Source: Planctomycetaceae bacterium (GTDB lineage: Bacteria; Planctomycetota; Planctomycetia; Pirellulales; Thermoguttaceae). Taken from it: a stretch of 6,857 nucleotides of DNA. Positions 1 through 6,770 of this stretch are shown here, one piece after another. Position numbers and translations under genes: made by a program. The stretch's first letter is position 1; every line of letters starts with the position of its first letter. The DNA is taken from NCBI GenBank assembly GCA_031274045.1, contig JAISQS010000012.1, positions 1-6,857 on the forward strand, read 5' to 3'. The notes beneath the pieces were generated by a model. It was not told the DNA's origin, did not search any database, and saw only the letters and a program-made list of their open reading frames with translations.

Positions 1-1
1 G

Positions 2-3000
2 ATGCAAAATTACTTGAATCAATATATTGCCGAAGTGAACGGGATATACCAAACAGGCAACGCCACCGAACATAGTTACCGTCCGGCATTGCAACTTTTA
101 TTGCAACGTTTACTAGAAAATGTTGCGGCGGATTTGACTGTCACGAATGAACCCAAGCGTATCGAATGCGGTGCGCCGGATTATATTGTTGCGCAAAATG
201 AAATTCCTATCGGATATATTGAGGCAAAAGATGTCGGCACAAATCTGGATGCCAAAGATCACAAAGAACAATTCGACCGCTACCGCCACGCTCTCGGCAA
301 TCTTATCATTACCGATTATCTCACGTTCAGGTTATTTGAAAACGGCGAACTTGTAACAACCGCAACCATCGGCGAAATTGCCGACAAAGAAATTCGTCCG
401 ATTGCCAGTCAATACGATGCGTTTGCAGAAATCATCAACGCGTTCGCAAATTATAAAGGTACAACAATCCACTCGTCCGAACTTCTCTCGAAAACAATGG
501 CGGTCAAAGCGCGCCTGATGGCAAGTATTCTCGATAACGTACTAAATGACGGCGAACATTTTAACGGCGAACTATTTAACAGTAATGGTAACGGTAATGG
601 CAATTCGTTGGCGGGGCAACTCGAAGGTTTTCGCGAAGTTCTCATACATAACGTATCAACAAAAGAGTTCGCTGATATTTACGCCCAAACAATCGCTTAC
701 GGTATGTTTGCCGCCCGTCTGCATGATTCGACTGATGACAAATTTTCTCGCACCAAAGCCGCCGATCTCATACCGAAATCAAATCCGTTTTTACGAAAAT
801 TGTTTCAATATATTGCCGGTTACGATCTTGATAAACGGATTCGTTGGGTGGTGGATGCGTTGGCGGATTTGTTTAATTATATTGATGTTGGCGAGATTCT
901 TGGGGAGTTTAGCAAACTTGACCATGACCCGATTATACATTTTTACGAAACATTTTTAGCGGAATACGATCCTGCGTTACGTAAAAGTCGCGGCGTGTGG
1001 TACACCCCGAAACCAGTAGTTCAATTTATTGTACAAGCCGTCAACGATCTTTTAAAAGAACAATTCGACCTGCCGCAAGGTTTATCCGATACATCAAAAA
1101 TCAGACAAGACAAAACCGATTATCATCGCGTACAAATTCTCGATCCGGCAGCCGGAACCGGCACTTTTCTAGCCGAAGTTGTGCGGACAATTTATCAACA
1201 ACAAAGTAATCAGCAAGGTTTGTGGAACGGTTACGTTAATGATCATTTGATTCCGCGTCTCAATGGTTTTGAGATTTTGATGGCATCGTATGCGATGGCG
1301 CATTTCAAGTTGGAGATGATGTTGAAAGAGACGGGTTACACCGACGAGACAGGTAAACGGTTGCGAATTTTTTTGACAAATAGTCTCGAAGAAGCGCATG
1401 ACAAAATACCGAGATTGCCCTTTGTCCAATGGCTGAGCGACGAAGCGAACGCCGCAAGTCAAATAAAACGCGATACGCCCGTAATGGTCGTGTTGGGGAA
1501 TCCGCCTTACAGCGGCGTGTCACAAAATAAAGGCGAATGGATGCTCGGTTTAATTGAAGACTATAAATATATTGCCAAAACTCACTTTGACGAAAGGAAA
1601 CATTGGTTGCAAGACGATTACGTCAAATTTATACGTTACGGACAACATTTTATCGATAAAAACGGTGCTGGGATTCTGGCATATATTAACAATCACGGAT
1701 TTCTTGACAATCCGACTTTTCGCGGAATGCGTTGGAATTTGTTACAAACATTTGACACAATCTACATCGTCGATTTGCACGGTAACTCAAAAAAGAAAGA
1801 AACCGCACCCGACGGCAGCAAAGATGACAATGTATTCGACATTCAACAAGGCGTGAGCATCAACATTTTTGTCAAATCCGGTAAAAAAGAAGCCGGAAAA
1901 CTTGCCGATGTGTTCCATTACGATCTGTACGGTAAACGTCAATTAAAATATAATTTTTTGCTCAACAATAATCTGAAAACTGTCAAATGGACAAAGTTGC
2001 CGTTAAAATCGCCGCAATATTTTTTCGTTCAAAAAGATTTCCGCCACCAAAAGAAGTACGAAAAAGGTTTCGCCGTTAATCAACTTCTCAAAAAAGCAGT
2101 AACGGGTGTCGTGACAATGGGTGATTCTTTTATAATAGCAGACGATAAAACTGTTTTAATAAATAGAATTAAAAAATTAGCTAAGGGCGCATACTCTGAG
2201 GATCAGTTGAATAATCAATTTGGACTTGGGAAAAATTATGCTAAATGGATATCACAGAATAAAGCCCAAATCAATTTTGATGAGTCAATGCTTGTGAAAA
2301 TTAATTATCGTCCTTTCGATGAAAAGTGGACATATTTTGATAATAAGTTGATTTGGCGATGGCGTGTTGAAATTATGAAACATTTTCTCAATGGTGAGAA
2401 TGTAGGATTAGTAGTAGCACGACAAGCGATCACAAACAATTGGAGTCATGTACAGGTTTCTAATACTATAATTGACAATAGAATTCATTATTCTAATAAG
2501 GGGATTCCTATGTTACTTCCCCTCTATTGTTATCCCGATTCGGATGATTTGGTTAACGACAAAAAACGTACACCGAACTTAGACATGGAGATCGTGAACA
2601 AAATCGCGTCAAAGATTGGATTAACCTTTACGTCGGAGAAGGAAGCGGGCAAAAAAACATTTGCGCCGATAGATTTATTGGACTATATTTATGCGGTGTT
2701 ACACAATCCGGCGTATCGGGAACGTTACAAGGAATTTTTGAAAATTGATTTTCCGCGAGTACCGTATCCTGATGACGTAACTCAATTTCGTCAGTTGGTA
2801 ACAACCGGCGCGAAATTACGTCGGCTGCATTTGCTTGAAGGAGTCGAACCGCGACAAGGCATGGCGGATTATCCGATTGCGGGAACGAACGAAGTTGAAA
2901 AAACCGAGTACGTCGGCAATAAAGTTTGGATTAACCGTACACAATATTTCGACAATGTCCCTCCCGAATCGTGGGAGTTTTACATTGGCGGTTACCAACC

Positions 3001-3124
3001 CGCTCAAAAATGGCTCAAAGACCGCAAAAAAAATATTTTGAATTACGATGCTATTCGACACTATCAACGGATAATTGTTGCATTGACTGAGACGCAACGT
3101 TTGATTGATACGGTGTACTTGTAA
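2..3124 (+). CDS. Single-chain restriction-modification enzyme (Type IIG / helicase-less Type ISP-like): nuclease + N6-adenine methyltransferase + target recognition
   Basis: This 1040-residue protein probably both cuts DNA and methylates adenine in its recognition site, acting as a stand-alone defence against foreign DNA. Seen in order: an N-terminal segment with 'ATEHSYRPALQ' (21-31), common near the start of this family; a PD-(D/E)xK nuclease signature with D60 and E74-A-K76; a helical connector; 'GVWYTP' (331-336), which opens the methyltransferase; SAM-binding motif I 'DPAAGTGTF' (381-389); catalytic motif IV 'NPPY' (500-503); a variable recognition region around 700-840; and a conserved C-terminal block 'YIGGYQPAQKWL' (994-1005) typical of the Type ISP specificity domain. 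Type ISP enzymes such as LlaGI are about 1600 residues because they carry an SF2 helicase; there is no room for one here, so Type IIG-like action is inferred. The ATG at base 2 fits the usual family start, but a slightly earlier start outside the window cannot be excluded. No separate specificity or methylase gene is visible. Segment 2101-2520 is unusually A+T-rich. The alternative is a methyltransferase with an inactive nuclease, but the nuclease residues look intact. Confidence 0.9.
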   Translation: MQNYLNQYIAEVNGIYQTGNATEHSYRPALQLLLQRLLENVAADLTVTNEPKRIECGAPDYIVAQNEIPIGYIEAKDVGTNLDAKDHKEQFDRYRHALGNLIITDYLTFRLFENGELVTTATIGEIADKEIRPIASQYDAFAEIINAFANYKGTTIHSSELLSKTMAVKARLMASILDNVLNDGEHFNGELFNSNGNGNGNSLAGQLEGFREVLIHNVSTKEFADIYAQTIAYGMFAARLHDSTDDKFSRTKAADLIPKSNPFLRKLFQYIAGYDLDKRIRWVVDALADLFNYIDVGEILGEFSKLDHDPIIHFYETFLAEYDPALRKSRGVWYTPKPVVQFIVQAVNDLLKEQFDLPQGLSDTSKIRQDKTDYHRVQILDPAAGTGTFLAEVVRTIYQQQSNQQGLWNGYVNDHLIPRLNGFEILMASYAMAHFKLEMMLKETGYTDETGKRLRIFLTNSLEEAHDKIPRLPFVQWLSDEANAASQIKRDTPVMVVLGNPPYSGVSQNKGEWMLGLIEDYKYIAKTHFDERKHWLQDDYVKFIRYGQHFIDKNGAGILAYINNHGFLDNPTFRGMRWNLLQTFDTIYIVDLHGNSKKKETAPDGSKDDNVFDIQQGVSINIFVKSGKKEAGKLADVFHYDLYGKRQLKYNFLLNNNLKTVKWTKLPLKSPQYFFVQKDFRHQKKYEKGFAVNQLLKKAVTGVVTMGDSFIIADDKTVLINRIKKLAKGAYSEDQLNNQFGLGKNYAKWISQNKAQINFDESMLVKINYRPFDEKWTYFDNKLIWRWRVEIMKHFLNGENVGLVVARQAITNNWSHVQVSNTIIDNRIHYSNKGIPMLLPLYCYPDSDDLVNDKKRTPNLDMEIVNKIASKIGLTFTSEKEAGKKTFAPIDLLDYIYAVLHNPAYRERYKEFLKIDFPRVPYPDDVTQFRQLVTTGAKLRRLHLLEGVEPRQGMADYPIAGTNEVEKTEYVGNKVWINRTQYFDNVPPESWEFYIGGYQPAQKWLKDRKKNILNYDAIRHYQRIIVALTETQRLIDTVYL

Positions 3125-3170
3125 AAGAATAACGATAGCGATGTTTTGCGGCGGCGCGGCTTGCATCTTG

Positions 3171-3188
3171 TTGTGTCGCACAATTTTT
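3171..3188 (+). terminator. Weak candidate intrinsic terminator after the restriction-modification gene
   Basis: A five-base stem TTGTG/CACAA with a three-base TCG loop is followed directly by five Ts, 46 bases after the stop codon of the restriction-modification gene. The position and T-run fit an intrinsic terminator. The stem is short and A/T-containing, so it may be weak or accidental. Confidence 0.35.
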
Positions 3189-3198
3189 AACTAATTTA

Positions 3199-3308
3199 TT
3201 TTTAACGCAAAAAACACAAAAAAAACGAAATTCGCAAAAGTGATTTTTTTAAGTGGTGGGTTATTAAATTTTGTGTATTTTGCATTTTCGTGTATTTCGC
3301 GTTAAAAA
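3199..3308 (+). repeat. Long imperfect palindromic intergenic repeat, copy A (upstream of thiL)
   Basis: This element of about 110 bp lies between the restriction enzyme and thiL. Its ends are inverted repeats: TTTTTAACGC at 3199-3208, continuing A-rich to 3217, matches the reverse complement of 3290-3308 at about 17 of 19 bases. The central part around 3241-3270 also pairs, with a T-rich/A-rich core and TTAAATTT. A second copy in the same orientation lies downstream of thiL (4440-4546). The two share ATTTTCGTGTATTTCGCGTT exactly near the right end and AAAAACGAAATTCGC in the left arm. It contains no transposase. It may be a MITE-like or REP-like dispersed element; family identity is unknown. 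A GTG at 3290 inside the right arm produces a false N-terminal extension of thiL. Confidence 0.75.
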
Positions 3309-3373
3309 TATTTTTTGTAATTACATTGCGTTTATTGACGTATGATGTCTTACACAAACAAGTGGGTATAAAG

Positions 3374-4369
3374 ATGGAATCGGCGTGGATAGAATATTTG
3401 CGGTCGGAGTCTGGTACGGAATTGATTGGCGATGATGCGGCTGTGATTGACGGCAAGGTTTTTACGGTTGATATGTTGACGGAGGGGGTTGATTTTATTC
3501 TTTCGGAAGTTTCGCTGGAGCTTGTGGGGCGTAAATCGCTTGCGGTAAATTTGAGTGATATTGCCGCAATGGGTGCAGTGCCGGAATCGGTTTTAATCGC
3601 TGTTTCTTTGCCGCGAAATAAACAGAATAAATCAAGCATCTCAAAAACGGATGAACTTGTAAAAATCGGCGGCGATAGCGGTGATGGCGGCGATAGTATT
3701 GACGGTATTGTCAAGGATGACGCGGGTCTGATTCTTGCTTCTAAACTTTACGCGGGCATGAAGCCGTTGTTGGAGAAGTATCATGTCAAAGTTGCCGGCG
3801 GCGATACGAACTGTTGGGATGGCGGTTTGGTCATCGCGATTACAGCTATCGGCTCCGTTTTGCCGCAAGGAGTCTTCAAACGTGCCGGCGTAAAAGCAGA
3901 CGACGCAATTCTTGTCACAGGCGAACTCGGCGGAAGCATTTTGAGACATCAATTCCTATTTGAACCGAGAATATTTGAAGCAATCTACCTCAACCAAAAT
4001 CACACTATTCACGCCGCGATAGACATCAGTGACGGGTTGGCAATTGACCTGCATAAAATTGCCAAAGAAAGCAACCTCGGCGCAATCATCAGCGCAAACA
4101 GAATACCGATCTCAAACGACGCTATAACATGCTCAAAAAATTCCGGTCGTACACCGTTAGAACACGCATTGGCGGATGGTGAAGATTTTGAGCTTCTGCT
4201 TGCCGCGCCGCAATCCGAAGCCGACAACTTGATCAAAACGCAACCGCTGCTAAAAAAATTCGGCACAAAATTACACCAAATCGGTCACTTTAAAAATTCG
4301 CAAAAAATAGAAATCATAAACCAAAACGGCACCACATCACTCTTGCCAAAAATCGGATATGAACATTGA
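3374..4369 (+). CDS. thiL: Thiamine-monophosphate kinase
   Basis: ThiL phosphorylates thiamine monophosphate with ATP to make thiamine pyrophosphate, the last step of cofactor synthesis in the cytoplasm. The 331-residue product is near the family length (about 325 in E. coli). Visible ThiL/PurM-type motifs, counted from the chosen ATG, are 'GDDAAVI' (19-25, Mg-ATP binding), 'DMLTEGVDF' (33-41), 'GRKSLAVNLSDIAAMGA' (52-68), 'GGDTN' (142-146), 'VTGELGGSIL', 'DISDGLAIDL' and 'LADGEDFELL'. The compact stretch after 'GGSIL' resembles planctomycete ThiL. The frame stays open back to a GTG at 3290, but those 28 extra codons are made by the upstream repeat, and the motifs fit the ATG at 3374. No clear Shine-Dalgarno site is present; the closest match is the poor AAGTGGG upstream. 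Oddities are a low-complexity insertion at residues 81-116 and a switch in synonymous codon style near base 3860. The gene stands alone, with no thi neighbours and no visible TPP riboswitch. Confidence 0.93.
   Translation: MESAWIEYLRSESGTELIGDDAAVIDGKVFTVDMLTEGVDFILSEVSLELVGRKSLAVNLSDIAAMGAVPESVLIAVSLPRNKQNKSSISKTDELVKIGGDSGDGGDSIDGIVKDDAGLILASKLYAGMKPLLEKYHVKVAGGDTNCWDGGLVIAITAIGSVLPQGVFKRAGVKADDAILVTGELGGSILRHQFLFEPRIFEAIYLNQNHTIHAAIDISDGLAIDLHKIAKESNLGAIISANRIPISNDAITCSKNSGRTPLEHALADGEDFELLLAAPQSEADNLIKTQPLLKKFGTKLHQIGHFKNSQKIEIINQNGTTSLLPKIGYEH
3614..3721 (+). other. In-frame low-complexity insertion within thiL
   Basis: Residues 81-116 of ThiL, between 'VLIAVSLP' and 'AGLILASKLYAGM', have no counterpart in the usual family layout, where the next helix follows almost directly. 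The segment is rich in Ser, Asp, Gly and Lys and includes a short repeat (GGCGATAG at two places within 3668-3700, encoding Gly-Asp-Ser). It keeps the frame and lies between core motifs, so it is probably a surface loop. The exact edges are judged by eye. Confidence 0.6.
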
Positions 4370-4439
4370 GCCGAAACGATTTTTTTGAGAATACGAAACA
4401 ATCAAAATAGACGAAACACAACGAAATAACGAAATAATT

Positions 4440-4582
4440 TTTTTAACGCGAAACACGCTAAAAAACGAAATTCGCGAAAGAGATTTTAAAGGTGTGTTTA
4501 TTAAAATTTCGCGTGTTTTGTATTTTCGTGTATTTCGCGTTGAAAACAATTTTTCGTTTTTTCGCGTGTTTCGTGTTGAAAA
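4440..4582 (+). repeat. Palindromic intergenic repeat, copy B, with an extra half-arm; between convergent genes
   Basis: Bases 4440-4546 repeat copy A in the same orientation. The left arm (TTTTTAACGCGAAACACG from 4440) pairs with the right arm ending at 4546. Further in, CGCGAAA near 4474 pairs with TTTCGCG near 4507, and ATTTTAA near 4483 pairs with TTAAAAT at 4501-4507, so nearly the whole element can fold into one long hairpin. The right arm is then repeated: 4524-4546 and 4560-4582 match at 20 of 23 bases, 36 bp apart. The last arm ends six bases before the stop codon of the reverse-strand gene. Lying between two convergent genes, the structure could serve as a two-way transcription barrier, but that is inference. 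Bases 4381-4432 are a CGAAA-rich stretch that may be a decayed arm. Confidence 0.75.
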
Positions 4583-4588
4583 TAGTTG

Positions 4589-6520
4589 CTATTTCTTTTC
4601 GATTTTTCCGATGTTTATGTCGTGTAAGATTCTTGAGATTCTGTTTTGTTGTCGTGTTAATTCTTCTACGCTTTCTCTGATTGGGTTGAGGTCTGCGTTT
4701 GGGTTTTCTTTGATTTTTTCTGTTGTCAATTTTTCGTATCGTTCAGTTCTTTCGTTAACTCGTTTTTGCATTGAGCGTATCATTTTTAGTTCGGCGAGTA
4801 TTTGTATTAACGGTTCTTCTTTTGGTTGACCTTTTTGTGATTTTGGTGGTTCTTTGTCTATTTTATTCGTTCGTTCTTTTGATTCTTCGATGGCTTGTTC
4901 GACTGCGTCAATCATTTCTTGCAAAGTCTCAATAATCGAGTCTTCGATTTCAATTGTAACTGTGTCAAGTTCTGTCTGTTCCAGGCGTTTTTTGGCTTCT
5001 TCCATATCGAAGCGTACTTGCAATAATGATTCGGTCATTGCTTGTGCGGTGCCGTCTTCTCTCAACAAAATCAGTGACGCGTCTGCATCTTCGATGACTG
5101 AATTTTGGTCTTGACCGAGTCGGCTTGCTTTTATTTTTATTTGGCGGATTTCTCCGCTGTCGGCACTTAACAATTTTGCCTCTTCGCTTACTGATTCCGT
5201 CTGCGTCCGAATCGCTTGTTCAACTTGCAACATCCTCTTAAACCGCGCATTCAACTTCTCAAGCGTCTGCAACAACTCTTCCTCCCGAAGTTGACGCAGC
5301 ATCTTCATCAATTTTTCTTTCGCCTTGATTATTTGTGCGGCGGCTTCATCCATGTCGGACAACGCATCATTTTTCTTCTTCTCTTTCAAATTTTTACCGG
5401 CTTGTTTTTGCCGTTTGCTTGCGTTTTTCAAATCGTGTTGCGGCGAATCTTTTTTGTCCGAATCGGCATCGTCGTCCTTGTCTGCTTTATCTTTATCTTT
5501 ATCTTTATCTTTATCTCCGCTCTCCCCGCTTTCACCGCTCTCTCCGCTTTCACCACTTTCGCCGCTCTCACCGCTTTTACTGTTTTGTGATTCGTTTTCT
5601 TGTGAGTCGTTTGGTTTGGAATTTTGGGAATCTTTTGGGTCGCCGGATTTGTCGCCGTTCGGGTCGTTCGGTTTAGAATCTTTCGGGTTGCTGGAATTGT
5701 CGCTGTTTGGATCGTTTGATTTAGAATCTTTTGGATCGTCGGATTTGTTGTTTGGATCGCTTGGTTTGGAATCTTTTGGGTCGCCGGATTTGGAATCTTT
5801 GGGGTCGTTTTGTTTGTTGCTGTTGTCGGATTCGTTGTTGTCAGATTTATTGTTATCTGGTTTATTGGCGGAATCTTTTCCTTCCATTTTGTCCAGGAGA
5901 TTTCGCAATGCCTCTGTTTCGGCGCGTAAATTATCTTGTTCGTCTGATATTGGGATCAATCCGTCGTTATCTTGTTGTGCTGCTTTTTGCAATGCGATTC
6001 GTTGTTTGTTGTAGACGCGTTGTAATTCTTCGATTAACTTTCTCAATTCTTCTTGTTTGAGTGATCTTGAATCTTGTTTGTTTTCGCTTTCGAGTAGTTG
6101 TAGTAATTCGATGATGTCTTTTTCGACTTCTTTTTGTCCTTTTGTTGAGTCGCCTAGCCGTTTGTTTTCCAATAGGGCGGCTATATTCTCCAATCGTATT
6201 CCAACCAACTTTTCCTTACTTACAAGCAGAGTTTTCTTGAGTAGTTCTGCTCGTTTCGGATCGGAGTTTGCGGTTGCTTCGGACATGCGAAAGAGGGCTT
6301 GTTCTAATTGGGAGTATCTGTTTGCCAAAATGCGTTGCTTGTTTGCAAGATCAGACGCATATAAATCAACAGACCCCAAAATAAACGCCGCACACAAAAC
6401 ACTAAAAATCATTCCTTGCAGCACAAGAAACAAATTCTTATTTTGTAAAATTTTTTTGAGTAGTAACATAATCGGATTGTTTGGTTTCAAAATTTTTAAA
6501 CTTACCTGAACCGGCGACAT
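4589..6520 (-). CDS. Membrane-anchored coiled-coil protein with acidic repeat linker; uncharacterised planctomycete-type family
   Basis: This 643-residue protein has no function that I can name. A basic N-terminus (K22, K23, K28) precedes one hydrophobic helix at about 30-51, which would anchor it in the membrane with the rest outside the cytoplasm. Residues 56-213 are charged and helix-forming ('LANRYSQLEQALFRMSE', 'LLQLLESE'). Residues 215-360 are a hydrophilic linker made of DPKDSK-like units, seven Ser-Gly-Glu triplets and a run of Lys-Asp pairs. Residues 361-643 are again helical, with 'LREEEL', 'LLREDG' and 'LAELKMIRS', segments that I recall from large hypothetical proteins of planctomycetes. 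Those homologues usually have Gln-rich linkers at the same place. A later start at M18 (base 6469) would still keep the membrane helix. Neither start has a convincing Shine-Dalgarno site. The gene converges on thiL with a 219-base repeat-filled gap. A scaffold or cell-envelope role is only a guess. Confidence 0.85.
   Translation of the reverse strand: MSPVQVSLKILKPNNPIMLLLKKILQNKNLFLVLQGMIFSVLCAAFILGSVDLYASDLANKQRILANRYSQLEQALFRMSEATANSDPKRAELLKKTLLVSKEKLVGIRLENIAALLENKRLGDSTKGQKEVEKDIIELLQLLESENKQDSRSLKQEELRKLIEELQRVYNKQRIALQKAAQQDNDGLIPISDEQDNLRAETEALRNLLDKMEGKDSANKPDNNKSDNNESDNSNKQNDPKDSKSGDPKDSKPSDPNNKSDDPKDSKSNDPNSDNSSNPKDSKPNDPNGDKSGDPKDSQNSKPNDSQENESQNSKSGESGESGESGESGESGESGDKDKDKDKDKADKDDDADSDKKDSPQHDLKNASKRQKQAGKNLKEKKKNDALSDMDEAAAQIIKAKEKLMKMLRQLREEELLQTLEKLNARFKRMLQVEQAIRTQTESVSEEAKLLSADSGEIRQIKIKASRLGQDQNSVIEDADASLILLREDGTAQAMTESLLQVRFDMEEAKKRLEQTELDTVTIEIEDSIIETLQEMIDAVEQAIEESKERTNKIDKEPPKSQKGQPKEEPLIQILAELKMIRSMQKRVNERTERYEKLTTEKIKENPNADLNPIRESVEELTRQQNRISRILHDINIGKIEKK
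5485..5514 (-). repeat. Hexanucleotide microsatellite encoding Lys-Asp pairs
   Basis: Five perfect copies of a six-base unit (CTTTAT on the plus strand) encode the Lys-Asp run in the linker of the reverse-strand protein. Because the unit is two codons long, copy-number changes would lengthen or shorten the linker without shifting the frame. Confidence 0.9.
5517..5579 (-). repeat. Nine-base tandem repeat encoding Ser-Gly-Glu triplets
   Basis: Seven adjacent nine-base units (consensus CCGCTYTCN on the plus strand, one unit with CCACT) encode repeated Ser-Gly-Glu in the linker. Differences between units are mostly at synonymous positions, which suggests either older duplication or selection to keep the peptide. 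The array starts two bases after the six-base microsatellite. Confidence 0.88.
5610..5830 (-). repeat. Degenerate repeats encoding DPKDSK-type motifs
   Basis: Units such as GGAATCTTTTGGGTCGCCGG on the plus strand recur with variations and encode Asp-Pro-Lys-Asp-Ser-Lys followed by Ser/Pro-Gly/Ser/Asn-Asp. At least five PKDS copies are visible, interleaved with DPN variants. Spacing is irregular, so this is an evolved repeat rather than a perfect tandem array. Confidence 0.75.
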
Positions 6521-6770
6521 CGCTCACGTCTTGCAAGCGACATCACCACAATTTTTATTCGCACAATCGCCGCGAACAAAATCACGACGCAAGATTCTAA
6601 TTCGTTTACATGATGTTAGCAAGCATACGAAATCAATGCACAGGAAGAGAAGGAAGAATATTGTCAACAGATTTTACATTATACAGATTAGTTTTTCTGA
6701 TTATTTCGTTTTTTGTGGGGCTTTTACATCGTGCCTTCTATCAAGCGCTGTATCAATGCAATGTATCAAC
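6521..6770. other. Intergenic stretch upstream of the reverse-strand gene; no gene seen
   Basis: This stretch should hold the promoter of the reverse-strand gene, but I find no convincing -35/-10 pair on that strand. The octamer GCGACATC occurs twice, at 6514-6521 (over the ATG) and 6537-6544. TGTATCAA occurs twice, at 6749-6756 and 6762-6769, just before the hairpin cluster. An 89-codon forward frame here looks accidental. Confidence 0.5.

Noticed and set aside
3341..3346. TATGAT as a possible -10 box for thiL
   Set aside because: The position would suit a short leader, but no acceptable -35 box lies 16-18 bases upstream; the nearest candidate, TTGTAA, is 20 bases away.
3290..3373. Upstream GTG extension of ThiL by 28 residues
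   Set aside because: The extra codons fall in the right arm of the palindromic repeat and the spacer. The related sequence in copy B reads a similar 'VYFALK' peptide without any thiL after it, so the extension is a by-product of the repeat.
3303..3373. TPP riboswitch upstream of thiL
   Set aside because: The space is about 70 bases and lacks the CTGAGA and other conserved TPP-aptamer segments.
3202..3714. 170-codon reverse open frame overlapping thiL
   Set aside because: It lies opposite the ThiL motifs and runs into the repeat, with no recognisable domain.
5325..6014. 229-codon forward open frame with long Leu-Ser and Leu-Ser-Pro runs
   Set aside because: It is antisense to the repeat linker of the reverse-strand gene. 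The runs mirror the Lys-Asp and Ser-Gly-Glu repeats, and the sense frame has family-like conserved segments on both sides.
6384..6403. Lipoprotein signal at Cys43 of the reverse-strand protein
   Set aside because: The residues before the Cys (Ser-Val-Leu) do not fit a lipobox, and the Cys sits in the middle of the hydrophobic helix.
6661..6685. TTGTCA followed by TATACA as a forward promoter
   Set aside because: The spacing is only 13 bases and there is no gene downstream on that strand within the window.
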